A program made the translations under genes and the position numbers. A model generated the notes under the pieces. It worked only from the letters and a program-made list of their open reading frames with translations. It searched no databases and was not told where the DNA came from. DNA of 64,000 bases from an uncultured Sphaerochaeta sp. (GTDB lineage: Bacteria > Spirochaetota > Spirochaetia > Sphaerochaetales > Sphaerochaetaceae): the NCBI RefSeq assembly GCF_963667405.1, contig NZ_OY763408.1:1325757-1389756 (forward strand). Reading direction: 5' to 3'. How positions within the stretch are numbered: position 1 is the first letter of the stretch; each line of letters opens with the position of its first letter. Of the stretch, positions 36,309 through 44,787 are shown one piece after another.

Positions 36309-37320
36309 AAAACAGCAGTATCTGGAAACACGACTTCTCTTGTTTGCTCTGGCCATTACAGTGCTCTTTGCATCCAGCTTGATGCTTGCATTCCTGTACC
36401 GACAAGGAAGAATCGAGAGCCCACTCTATCTTTTGTGCGTACTGCTTCTCGCATTGGTAACATTTGCAGCAGCGTACTACCGTATCTATGTGCCCTATAG
36501 CAGGACAAAGCATATTATGCAACTCTTCGCTACCGGGTATACCTTCCAAGCAATTGTTGATGAGAAGGTTCCCCTGAACAAAGAGATGGTTGATCTGAAC
36601 AAGATGCTGAAGACATTGCTCAATACTGATCAAATCATGAATGCAAGCAAGCGACAAGCCCAGTTTCTGGCTCTCCAAAACCAAATCAACCCACATTTCC
36701 TCTACAATACGTTGGAAGGCATTCGCAGTGAAGCGTTGCTTGCAGGCCTGGATTCTGTGGCAACCATGACGGAAGCACTCTCTACATTCTTCCGCTATAC
36801 CATCAGCAATGTGGAAAACCTGGTGTCTTTGCAGCAAGAGCTGGAAAATACCAGAAACTACTTCTTCATCCAGCAATTCCGGTTTGGCAATCGAATCAAG
36901 CTCAATATACTCTTTGAGGATGATGAGGAAGAGGTGCTCCAATACAAGATCCCCAAATTGACTCTCCAGCCTATCGTAGAGAACTGCATAGTGCATGGAT
37001 TGGAGTGCAAGGTAGGTGAGGGGAATCTGCTTATTCGTATTGAGACCTCTCAATCCAGACTCTTCCTTACTGTCTCGGATGATGGGGTGGGCATGCAGGA
37101 AGAGGTACTCAAGCAAATGCAGCAAAGCCTCAGTACCCGCAGTTTTGAGTATGTGAAACGCGATGAGCATCAGGGAGGCATAGCCTTGGTGAATGTCAAC
37201 AATCGAATCAAACTTCTCTTTGGGGAGCAGTATGGATTGACTGTCACCAGTCATGTTGGGGTTGGCACCGACGTGATGATATCATTGCCGAGAAGCAAGG
37301 ATGAGGAAGCAAAGGGATGA
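36301..37320 (+). CDS. YesM-type sensor histidine kinase without a large sensory domain
   Basis: A 339-residue kinase. Two membrane helices (about 11-33 and 42-60) are joined by only about 8 residues, so there is no room for the Cache-type periplasmic domain typical of YesM kinases. Next come a linker, the H-box with H132 in NQINPHFLYNTLEG, the N-box IVENCIVHG (N228), and G-box DDGVGM with KLLFGEQYGLTV at the end. The ATG at 36301 has AGGA 7 bases before. It overlaps the regulator by 8 bases and the following ABC-like gene by 4, so its signal may come from that partner. Confidence 0.9.
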   Translation: MAKKQQYLETRLLLFALAITVLFASSLMLAFLYRQGRIESPLYLLCVLLLALVTFAAAYYRIYVPYSRTKHIMQLFATGYTFQAIVDEKVPLNKEMVDLNKMLKTLLNTDQIMNASKRQAQFLALQNQINPHFLYNTLEGIRSEALLAGLDSVATMTEALSTFFRYTISNVENLVSLQQELENTRNYFFIQQFRFGNRIKLNILFEDDEEEVLQYKIPKLTLQPIVENCIVHGLECKVGEGNLLIRIETSQSRLFLTVSDDGVGMQEEVLKQMQQSLSTRSFEYVKRDEHQGGIALVNVNNRIKLLFGEQYGLTVTSHVGVGTDVMISLPRSKDEEAKG

Positions 37321-38777
37321 GGGAAGAGGTCTTTCGCCTGGAACAGGTCTCGATTCCCCCCTACCTGCATGACATTCACATGCACTTGTACAAAGGGGAA
37401 ATAGTCGCGCTTATTGGTGTAAACGCCTTAGGCATCGATGAGTTATTGGAAATCTTTCAGAAAAACGTGGCTTTGCACTATGGCCACGTCTATTGCAGGG
37501 AAACATTGGTGAACGACTATCTGGGCAACAGTCGAAAAATGAATCCTGTGACGATCATCGAGCGTAATGCAATGCTCATCGAAACAATGACAGTGGAAGA
37601 TAACCTGTTTATCCTGAGAAAGGGGTGTCGCCAACACCTTATCCGTCCCCGCATGCTCTCTCATCAGATGCAAACCTTGTTGGAACCACTTGGACTCAAG
37701 ATTGAACCCAAAACACTGGTTAAGGATCTCTCTTCCTTTGAAAAGTTGGTCATTCAATTTCTCAAGGCCAGTCTTGCCCGGAGTGCTCTGGTTATTTTGA
37801 GAGACATATCGACTTTCGTCAGTGAAGTGGACCTCATACGATTGAAACCCATTCTCATGTACCTGAGCTCAACGATGGGTATGACATTCCTGTATGTATG
37901 CAATCATCATCAGGAAGCCTTTCGCTTTGCAACCCGTTGTTACCTCATGCGAGAAGGAAGGATCATCAAGCATCTCTATGCAGAACAAATGACTGACGAA
38001 ATCATCAATCGATACGCCTATGAGTTTACTGAATCGGTTGAACTTTCCGATCGGCAAAATCAATACCATCAGGTACATGACAAGAACCCCCTGTTGGTTA
38101 TCAATCAGCTCTCATATGGGAACATCAAGAACCTGGATATTGTTGTAAACAAGCAAGAGACTGTGGTTCTGCTGGATAGTGAGAATCTTTTGATTCACCA
38201 ATTGTTTCGCCTTTTGTGTCAGGATGCTTTTCCCTCCTCCGGCTCCATAACCTTCAAGGGAACAAAGCCCAAACGCGGGGCTCGTTCCTTGGCCTTGATT
38301 CCCACCAAGCCGGATAGTTCATTGCTGTTCCCACAGCTCTCGGTTCTTGACAATGTCTTGTTCACCAGTGACCATAAGATTTCCCATCTCTGGTTCAATA
38401 CGCGCAGAAGAACAGCTCTTGGGCATGAGCTTGAGTCCCGTCTTGGAGATCATCTTGCTCATCGCTCTATTGGTGATACTGACCAATCCTACCGACTCAG
38501 GCTCGTATATCAACGACTGCTTTTGCAAAAACCAGAGTTCCTGTGTGTAGTCCAACCCTTTGCGTCGGTTGACATGTATCAAAGAATGGAGCTCATCTCT
38601 TGGTTTGATCTCTTCAAACAACGGGGAACCACCATCCTTATCCTTGCCGTGTCGCTGTCCGACAGCCTTCAGATAGCAGATCGATTGCTCATCCTGAAAG
38701 AAGGACGGGTACAACGAACGTTGTTGCGGCAGGACTTTCATCTCTATCGAGGCATCGCCGGTTCCATTCCCCAATAA
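37317..38777 (+). CDS. Degenerate RbsA-like ABC protein (predicted non-hydrolysing)
   Basis: A 486-residue cytosolic protein with the two-module layout of the sugar ATPase RbsA encoded downstream. The fold-defining parts are kept: YKGEIVALIG, MTVEDNLFIL, IADRLLILKEGRV. The ATPase motifs are lost. The first P-loop is GVNALGID (34-41) with no lysine. The signature is DLSSFEK (137-143). Walker B is LVILRDI (158-164). The switch histidine is N196. The second half has VVLLDSENLLIHQL instead of a P-loop and LCVVQPFASVD instead of a Walker B. The start ATG overlaps the kinase stop by 4 bases. It may bind a permease or the kinase as a sensing subunit. It is full-length and uninterrupted, so not a pseudogene. 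Confidence 0.75.
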   Translation: MREEVFRLEQVSIPPYLHDIHMHLYKGEIVALIGVNALGIDELLEIFQKNVALHYGHVYCRETLVNDYLGNSRKMNPVTIIERNAMLIETMTVEDNLFILRKGCRQHLIRPRMLSHQMQTLLEPLGLKIEPKTLVKDLSSFEKLVIQFLKASLARSALVILRDISTFVSEVDLIRLKPILMYLSSTMGMTFLYVCNHHQEAFRFATRCYLMREGRIIKHLYAEQMTDEIINRYAYEFTESVELSDRQNQYHQVHDKNPLLVINQLSYGNIKNLDIVVNKQETVVLLDSENLLIHQLFRLLCQDAFPSSGSITFKGTKPKRGARSLALIPTKPDSSLLFPQLSVLDNVLFTSDHKISHLWFNTRRRTALGHELESRLGDHLAHRSIGDTDQSYRLRLVYQRLLLQKPEFLCVVQPFASVDMYQRMELISWFDLFKQRGTTILILAVSLSDSLQIADRLLILKEGRVQRTLLRQDFHLYRGIAGSIPQ

Positions 38778-38866
38778 TCCAAAGAATACCCACCTGATTC
38801 CAAAATTATCATACCTAGCGAAGTGCAATGACCCATGCAAGACTGATTACAAGGAGTTGCACTGCA

Positions 38867-40387
38867 ATGGAAGGTCCCTATATCGTTGAGATGGAGCACA
38901 TCAGCAAAACATTTCCTGGCGTCAAGGCTCTGGACGATGTGCGGTTTCGCCTTCGAAGTGGAGAGGTCATGGCATTGTTGGGAGAAAACGGTGCCGGGAA
39001 ATCAACGCTGGTAAAGATCCTCAGTGGTGTGTATACCCGTGACAGCGGCTCCATAAAACTGTTTGGACAGGAAATACCCGGTGATCTCAAGCCACACCAA
39101 GCACAGCAGTTGGGTATTTCCATCATTCATCAGGAATTGAATATGTGTTCGCACCTGACAGTCGAGCAGAATATCTTCCTGGGGCATGAGCAAGCTCCTC
39201 TTTCCCTGTTGGACAATAGGAGTATGCGGAAAAAGGCGAAGCATGTACTGGATTCCCTGCATATGGACATTGATCCTGATACTGTCGTCGGGGATCTTCC
39301 CGTTTCCAAACAGCAAATGGTAGAGATAGCCAAGGCTCTCCAGGCACAGGCAAAAATCCTGATCATGGATGAGCCCACCAGTGCATTGACCAGTGTGGAG
39401 ATCAATCAGCTTTTCACGCTGATCAAGGAACTGAGGGAAAAAGGGTGTGGGATCATATACATCAGTCATCGGTTGGAGGAACTCCAGCATATTGTTGATA
39501 CGGTGACCATCATGCGTGACGGGAAATTCATTCTGGAAACACCGTTCCGTGATCTGAGCATGAACCGGATTATTGCCAATATGGTAGGCCGGGAGATCAA
39601 AGAGAAATTTCCACGAGTCATAACCCCTCGTGGGAAGAAAGTTCTTGAAGTACGCAATCTGAAGGCAGGAAACCTGGTTAGGGACATCAGTCTTGATGTC
39701 TATGCAGGGGAAATCCTTGGTTTGGCTGGCCTGATGGGTGCAGGAAGAACCGAGACCACTCGCGCCATCTTTGGCATTGATGCAAAAGAGGAGGGCAGCA
39801 TCGTCGTGGACGGAAAGTTGCTTTCCATCAAGTGCCCGGAAGATGCAATCCGTGAGGGGCTGGTACTTGCTCCGGAAGACCGAAAGAAAGATGGGTTGTG
39901 TACCAAGCTTTCCATTCGGGAAAATATTGCACTTCCCAATTTGGACCAATTGTGCAATCGCTTGGGCATAGTCAATCGCAAGAAAGAACTTGCCATGGTG
40001 GATAAGGTAGTACAGGATCTGAAAGTCAAACTTGCAAGCCCAGAAGTCAATGCTTCCTCGCTGTCAGGAGGAAATCAACAGAAAGTGGTAGTCGGCAAAT
40101 GGCTTGCACGCAACAGCAGGGTTGTCATATTCGATGAACCGACACGTGGGATTGATGTGGCATCCAAGGTAGAGATCTATCAGCTCATGAACCAGCTGAA
40201 ACAAGAGGGCATTGCCGTCATGTTCGTGTCCAGTGAAATGCCCGAGATCCTTGGCATTGCTGATAGGATTGTTGTCATGTGCGATGGAAGGATAACCGGT
40301 TCCTTGTTGCAGGAAGAAGCGACACAAGAGAAGATCCTGGAGATGGCTACACGATTTGAGAATAAACTGGCAACACAGATAGGGTGA
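38867..40387 (+). CDS. Sugar ABC transporter ATP-binding protein, RbsA type
   Basis: A 506-residue double ATPase of a ribose/galactose-class importer. Module 1 has an intact P-loop GENGAGKST (about 41-49), Walker B ILIMDEPTSALT and switch SHRLEE. Module 2 has GLMGAGRTE, the normal variant in this family, the signature LSGGNQQKVVVGKW and Walker B VVIFDEPTRGID. The ATG at 38867 has AAGGAG 10 bases upstream. It powers RbsC at the inner membrane. It lies 89 bases after the degenerate homologue. Confidence 0.92.
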   Translation: MEGPYIVEMEHISKTFPGVKALDDVRFRLRSGEVMALLGENGAGKSTLVKILSGVYTRDSGSIKLFGQEIPGDLKPHQAQQLGISIIHQELNMCSHLTVEQNIFLGHEQAPLSLLDNRSMRKKAKHVLDSLHMDIDPDTVVGDLPVSKQQMVEIAKALQAQAKILIMDEPTSALTSVEINQLFTLIKELREKGCGIIYISHRLEELQHIVDTVTIMRDGKFILETPFRDLSMNRIIANMVGREIKEKFPRVITPRGKKVLEVRNLKAGNLVRDISLDVYAGEILGLAGLMGAGRTETTRAIFGIDAKEEGSIVVDGKLLSIKCPEDAIREGLVLAPEDRKKDGLCTKLSIRENIALPNLDQLCNRLGIVNRKKELAMVDKVVQDLKVKLASPEVNASSLSGGNQQKVVVGKWLARNSRVVIFDEPTRGIDVASKVEIYQLMNQLKQEGIAVMFVSSEMPEILGIADRIVVMCDGRITGSLLQEEATQEKILEMATRFENKLATQIG

Positions 40388-40398
40388 GGATTATACAG

Positions 40399-41400
40399 AT
40401 GATGAGTGCGTTGAAAAGACCTTTGAAAAGACTGTTGGCAATTAGGGGAATAGGGCAGGTATTGACGGTAACCGTCGGCCTGATTCTGCTGTGCATCGTA
40501 TTTGGCATCATGAATCCCATTTTCTTCTCATCCCGCAACGTTGCAAACCTTTTGAGACAGATTGCTCCGATCCTCCTGATCGGCATAGGACAATCGTATG
40601 TATTGATAACCGGAAACATCGATCTTTCCATAGGATCGGTGGTAGGTATGAGTACGATGATCAGTGCAACGCTCATGACCAAAGGGGTATCACCTTTGTT
40701 TGCGGTGCTCATAACCATCATCTGTTGTCTGGCACTGGGTCTTTCAAATGGATTGCTGGTCAGTTTTGCAAAACTACCGCCGTTCATTGCAACCTTGGGT
40801 ACCATGACCATTGCTCGTGGCATTGCACAGATTGCCAACAACAACTACAACACCGACTCAATCGGTGAATCTGCACAATCCTTCCGTGATTTCTTTTACT
40901 ATGGGAAGACATTGGGGTTGTACAACACCATCTGGATTGCCATCCTCTTATGGATAGTCTTCAACTTCCTTTTGACCAGGACCAAAAGCGGCAGGCATAT
41001 CTATGCCATCGGATCGAATGCCGAGGCTGCCCGGTTGAGTGGAGTGAATATTGTCGGTACCACCACCAAAGCCTATCTGGTATCAGCCTTCGTGTCGTGT
41101 GTGGTTGGCCTGATAACCACTGCCACCAGCGGCATGGGAACCATGGACGCAGGCAATAGCTATGAGTTGTATGCTGTGGCTGCATCGGTTATCGGCGGTG
41201 TATCAACCTTGGGTGGACAAGGATTGCTTTTCGGAACTGTTATAGGGGCATCCATTTGGGGCGTTTTGCAGAATGGGCTTCAGTTCGCCGGTGCTCCTGT
41301 AGCAATACGCAATATTGTCATCGGTATCATCGTAGTCGTGTCTGTACTGCTCGATGTCATTGTACGTTCCGGCAAGATGACCAAAAAGAAACCTGTGTAA
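40399..41400 (+). CDS. Sugar ABC transporter permease, RbsC type
   Basis: A 333-residue permease with about ten membrane helices. It shows the family motifs GNIDLSIGSVVG, PPFIATLGTMTIARGIA, YAIGSNAEAARLSGVN (the loop that meets the ATPase) and VIGGVSTLGGQG. It forms the inner-membrane pore for a sugar delivered by the RbsB protein. I prefer ATG 40399 (GAGGA 8 bases before) to GTG 40384. A short inverted repeat follows at 41417-41431. Confidence 0.92.
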   Translation: MMSALKRPLKRLLAIRGIGQVLTVTVGLILLCIVFGIMNPIFFSSRNVANLLRQIAPILLIGIGQSYVLITGNIDLSIGSVVGMSTMISATLMTKGVSPLFAVLITIICCLALGLSNGLLVSFAKLPPFIATLGTMTIARGIAQIANNNYNTDSIGESAQSFRDFFYYGKTLGLYNTIWIAILLWIVFNFLLTRTKSGRHIYAIGSNAEAARLSGVNIVGTTTKAYLVSAFVSCVVGLITTATSGMGTMDAGNSYELYAVAASVIGGVSTLGGQGLLFGTVIGASIWGVLQNGLQFAGAPVAIRNIVIGIIVVVSVLLDVIVRSGKMTKKKPV

Positions 41401-41416
41401 GTTCATTGTGAGAATG

Positions 41417-41431
41417 ATCACGTAAAGTGAT
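41417..41431 (+). other. Short stem-loop between rbsC- and rbsB-type genes
   Basis: ATCAC (41417-41421), GTAAA, GTGAT (41427-41431). The short stem could slow mRNA decay, so that the binding protein is made in excess, but it is weak. Confidence 0.3.
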
Positions 41432-41454
41432 ACGAACATAAAAGGAGAAAGAGA

Positions 41455-42363
41455 ATGAAAAAGCTAAGTGTCTTGTTGTTGGTGCTGTTGCTTGCTGGTG
41501 CAATGTTTGCACAGGGAACAAAGGAAAGCTCTGCGTTCAAGGTGTATCTGATTACTATGGACCAGATGGACCAGCATTGGGTGAATGTTGACAAAGGTGC
41601 CCAGAAGGCAGCACAGGAATTGGGTGGTATCGAATACAAGTGGCTTGCTCCGGACGTAAAGGATGATGCCAAGCAGATTGAGAGCATCAACAATGCTGTT
41701 GCTGGTGGAGCTGATGCAATTCTGCTTGCAGCCAATGGGCCTAATGCGGTGACCGCTGCCTTGAAGGAAGCCACTGAAGCCGGTGTCACCATCGTCTATG
41801 TTGACTCAGCAGCCAATTTTCCTGCCGTACAGACACTTGCAACAGACAATACTGCTGCAGGAACGACTGCCGGCAAGGAGATGCTCAAGGCTCTTACGGA
41901 CAAGGGTATCAAGAATGGCAAAATCGGCGTCATTTCGGTAAATAGTGCAACAGCATCCACTGTTGCTCGTGAAACCGGTTTCCGCAAAGCGTTTGAAGGG
42001 ACTGCGTTTACGATTCTTGAGACACAATACTGTGATGGAGATGCGGCTCGTTCAAAGGACATGAGCGCAAACTTCATTACCCAGGGCGTCGTCGGACTGT
42101 TTGGTGCGAACGAAGGATCAACAGTCGGAGTTGGCAATGCAATTGCTGAAGCTGGGAAAAACATTATTGGTGTTGGTTTTGACAAGAGCGACATGATTCT
42201 TTCGCTGATCAAGAGTGGTCACCTTCTTGCTACCATGGCCCAGAATCCGGATGTCATGGGGTATGAGGGTATAAAGACCGCCTACAAGGCTTTGAAGGGT
42301 GAAACGGTCAGCCCTGATTACTTTGATACCGGAGTTTCGGTACTGACGAAAGCAACGCTGTAA
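41455..42363 (+). CDS. Sugar ABC transporter substrate-binding protein, RbsB type
   Basis: A 302-residue periplasmic protein. Signal peptide MKKLSVLLLVLLLAGAMFA (1-19) is cut near AFA-Q; it is not a lipobox. The mature part has two Rossmann-like lobes typical of the periplasmic-binding family 4 (MDQHWVNVDKGAQKAAQELG, GGADAILLAANGPNAVTAALKEA, GLFGANEGSTVGVGNAIAEAG, GVGFDKSDM). The exact sugar is unknown; the ring-binding residues differ from ribose-binding protein by eye. AAAGGAGAAAGAG precedes the ATG. A strong terminator follows. Confidence 0.88.
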   Translation: MKKLSVLLLVLLLAGAMFAQGTKESSAFKVYLITMDQMDQHWVNVDKGAQKAAQELGGIEYKWLAPDVKDDAKQIESINNAVAGGADAILLAANGPNAVTAALKEATEAGVTIVYVDSAANFPAVQTLATDNTAAGTTAGKEMLKALTDKGIKNGKIGVISVNSATASTVARETGFRKAFEGTAFTILETQYCDGDAARSKDMSANFITQGVVGLFGANEGSTVGVGNAIAEAGKNIIGVGFDKSDMILSLIKSGHLLATMAQNPDVMGYEGIKTAYKALKGETVSPDYFDTGVSVLTKATL

Positions 42364-42380
42364 TCACCGAAGGATTTCTG

Positions 42381-42417
42381 TCAAGGGAGAGGGCAATACC
42401 TCTCCCTTGATTTCTTT
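42381..42417 (+). terminator. Terminator after the sugar importer genes
   Basis: TCAAGGGAGAGG (42381-42392) and CCTCTCCCTTGA (42399-42410) form a 12-base perfect stem with loop GCAATA, then TTTCTTT. The tail doubles as part of the ssrA promoter. Confidence 0.85.
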
Positions 42418-42435
42418 ATCCATTCTTAGTATAGT
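42407..42435 (+). promoter_or_regulatory. ssrA: Promoter of ssrA
   Basis: TTGATT (42407-42412) and TATAGT (42430-42435) are exactly 17 bases apart; start near 42442, about 20 bases before the mature tmRNA 5' end. The -35 box overlaps the 3' arm and T-tract of the preceding terminator. Confidence 0.65.
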
Positions 42436-42462
42436 TTAGTTACCTCGATGGAGTGATCCAAA

Positions 42463-42836
42463 GGGGGTGTTTCGGTTTCGACTGGCGTTAGATCAGGCCA
42501 GTGGCTGCAAGCGGAGCGCCAACTCCTTAAACTAGCAAAACATTTAACTGCCAAAAAAGAAGACGAAGTCTCCTTCGACGCAGAATACGCTTTCGCTGCC
42601 TAACAGCACGATAACGTACAGGCCCGTTTTCTGCCGCTCTTAAGAAACGGATACCTGTAAAAACAAGGGCTTACCCAACCCAGGGCCTATGGGGGGAGGG
42701 GACACCAAAGTAGGATACGAAGGGTGAACGTCTTGTTGGTGAACCCAGCATCCTTCGGAAAATTTGATCACCAGCTAAGCTTGTAGACGTCCCTGGGTGG
42801 CACGTTAGGACGGGGGTTCGAATCCCCCCACCTCCA
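42463..42836 (+). ncRNA. ssrA: Transfer-messenger RNA (tmRNA)
   Basis: The 5' acceptor strand GGGGGTG (42463-42469) pairs with CACCTCC (42829-42835; one G-U), with discriminator A at 42836 and no encoded CCA. The T-arm has stem GGGGG/CCCCC around TTCGAAT (42812-42828). The GTTTCGGTTTCGACTGG region is typical of tmRNA. The tag frame starts at GCA 42535 and stops with TAA at 42601-42603: 22 codons, starting AKHLTAKKEDEV and ending AEYAFAA. With alanine from the tRNA part it rescues stalled ribosomes together with SmpB, encoded 5 kb away. A terminator follows at 42845-42882. Confidence 0.95.
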
Positions 42837-42844
42837 AAACACCG

Positions 42845-42882
42845 AAACCGGATTGCTCATTAAAGGGTAATCCGGTTTTTTT
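42845..42882 (+). terminator. Terminator of ssrA
   Basis: AAACCGGATT (42845-42854) pairs with AATCCGGTTT (42869-42878), followed by a run of T to 42882. Confidence 0.85.
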
Positions 42883-42917
42883 GGGCGACATCCTCAAGTT
42901 GGGGAGAAAGGAATCAT

Positions 42918-43889
42918 ATGCTACTACCTGTTTTGGCCGTGATAGTCGGTCTTGTTGTTTTGGTTATCAGCTCAGACCGGTTCATCGATGGGGCTGCTTC
43001 AACTGCACGATATTTCGGCATGCCATCGCTTCTTATCGGCATGGTTATCGTTGGCTTCGGTACCAGTGCCCCGGAAATCGTCGTTTCCACCTTATCAGCA
43101 ATGCAGGGCAATCCAGGCCTTGCACTTGGCAACGCATACGGTTCAAACATTGCCAATATTGCCCTTATCCTCGGCGTTACGGCGCTTATCAACCCTGTTC
43201 AGGTGAGTTCGAACATCCTTCGCAAGGAATTGCCGATCCTCACCCTCATTACCCTCATTTCCGTCGCCCTGCTTTGGGATCTCGAACTTTCCTTGTTTGA
43301 TGCAGGCGTTCTGCTCGTGTTTCTGGGTACCTTGCTGGTGTGGACAATATTCCAAGGATTGCGCTCAAAGGATGATGCGCTCTCGCTTGAAGTGGATGAT
43401 GCAGTTCCCCAACCGCTCTCTCTCAAACGGGGGATTCTCTACCTCATCTTTGGTCTGGCTTTTCTCATCATCAGCTCCCGCATCTTGGTTTGGGGAGCTG
43501 TGGAGATAGCAAAGTTTTTCGGTGTAAGCGATTTGATCATCGGGCTCACCATTGTCGCAGTGGGAACTTCATTGCCAGAGCTTGCTTCCTCCATTCTCGC
43601 TGCAAAGAAGGGTGAGCATGACATTGCCATGGGTAATGTCATTGGCTCCAACCTCTTCAACACCACTGCTGTCGTTGGCATTGCATCTGCCATCAATCCT
43701 TTTGCGGTGGACAAACTCGTCCTGACACGGGACATGGTGGTCATGTCTGCCCTCACCATATCGCTGTTCATCATCGGCTATGGCTTCAGGAAGGGGAGAA
43801 AGGGAAGGGTCAACCGTTTCGAAGGCGCAGGACTCATCGTCGTATATATCGCCTATACGATCATTCTCCTGACAGGTACTGCAGCCTAG
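42918..43889 (+). CDS. Calcium/sodium antiporter, YrbG family
   Basis: A 323-residue inner-membrane exchanger with about ten helices. It has the two repeated family motifs GFGTSAPEIVVSTLSAMQGNPGLALGNAYGSNIANI and TIVAVGTSLPELASSILAAKKGEHDIAMGNVIGSNLFN, whose acidic residues bind the ion. Each half is an inverted repeat, as in the whole family. AAAGGAATC precedes the ATG. It meets the leftward phosphoesterase tail to tail with 2 bases between. Confidence 0.92.
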   Translation: MLLPVLAVIVGLVVLVISSDRFIDGAASTARYFGMPSLLIGMVIVGFGTSAPEIVVSTLSAMQGNPGLALGNAYGSNIANIALILGVTALINPVQVSSNILRKELPILTLITLISVALLWDLELSLFDAGVLLVFLGTLLVWTIFQGLRSKDDALSLEVDDAVPQPLSLKRGILYLIFGLAFLIISSRILVWGAVEIAKFFGVSDLIIGLTIVAVGTSLPELASSILAAKKGEHDIAMGNVIGSNLFNTTAVVGIASAINPFAVDKLVLTRDMVVMSALTISLFIIGYGFRKGRKGRVNRFEGAGLIVVYIAYTIILLTGTAA

Positions 43890-43891
43890 CG

Positions 43892-44626
43892 TTATTGGCG
43901 GATTGGTTTTCCATTCTGCAATGCATACAGAAGACGTTCAAAGAGAACAAAGCCTTCCATGGCATGCTCAACTTCCATGGCGTACCGTTTGACATCATAC
44001 TCCAGTCTGCGATGCTGACACCTAATGGAACCATCCTCCAAGGTGACCAAGGCGTAACTGGCCCGTACGTCACCATCAAAGGAGTATCCAACCGCCCCTG
44101 GATTGATGAAACGTACCCCATCACGCATAAAATCAGCAGGAATATGGGTATGACCGGAGAAAACGATATCAAGCTTTTCCTCTGAAACCATCTTAGCCAT
44201 GGCAGGGGAAAACGGCTCATTTGCCAGTATTCCCTCGGTATCGGAGAACGGTGTTCCATGACAGCACAGGATTGAATGCTGCTCAAGCTCCAAACGCTTT
44301 GTCGGTGCAAACTCTGCAATTGTCTTCTTTGAAGTCTCATGCATCCTGATGCTGGTATACTTCATCAGCTTGAGCATATGCTTTTCAAATGGTGTATTCG
44401 CTATATAGGAAGATATCTTTTCCAGATTTGCATCCGTGTTGCCTTTGACCAGTACTGCCGGTTTCTGCTCCATCAGCAAATCAAAACAAAGCTGAGGATC
44501 GAGACCCATGAAAACCAGGTCTCCCAGAAAAAGAATCTGATTGACACCGCAAGCCTTAACATCAGTGAGCACTGCTTCCAATGCCCTCACATTGCCATGA
44601 ATATCACCAATTACAGCCAGTTTCAT
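43892..44626 (-). CDS. Metallophosphoesterase (YfcE-like)
   Basis: A 244-residue calcineurin-like phosphoesterase. The metal site shows GDIHGN (residues 7-12), GDLVFMG, GNTDA, CHGTP and GHTHIP, then NPGAVGYSFDG. The substrate is unknown; the small size and order of motifs suit the YfcE/MJ0936 group of cyclic nucleotide or phosphodiester hydrolases. AGGAGG precedes the ATG by about 6 bases. It is divergent from the permease gene; the 160-base interval between them shows nothing clear. Confidence 0.86.
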   Translation of the reverse strand: MKLAVIGDIHGNVRALEAVLTDVKACGVNQILFLGDLVFMGLDPQLCFDLLMEQKPAVLVKGNTDANLEKISSYIANTPFEKHMLKLMKYTSIRMHETSKKTIAEFAPTKRLELEQHSILCCHGTPFSDTEGILANEPFSPAMAKMVSEEKLDIVFSGHTHIPADFMRDGVRFINPGAVGYSFDGDVRASYALVTLEDGSIRCQHRRLEYDVKRYAMEVEHAMEGFVLFERLLYALQNGKPIRQ

Positions 44627-44787
44627 GGAGGACCTCCTGCAGGATGTTTATCTAACTGTATCATACCCATGAAAGCTAGGTAACCTTTGCAGTGGCTCGC
44701 ATCAGCATTTTGTTGCAATAGGTTTCTTATCGTGATTGCACTTTTCCAAAAAGCGCGGTATTGTTCCGCCGTAAAGGTACAGATGAG

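Noticed and set aside
37317..38777. Calling the degenerate RbsA-like gene a pseudogene
   Set aside because: No stop or frameshift in 486 codons, tight coupling to the kinase, and kept structural segments argue for function.
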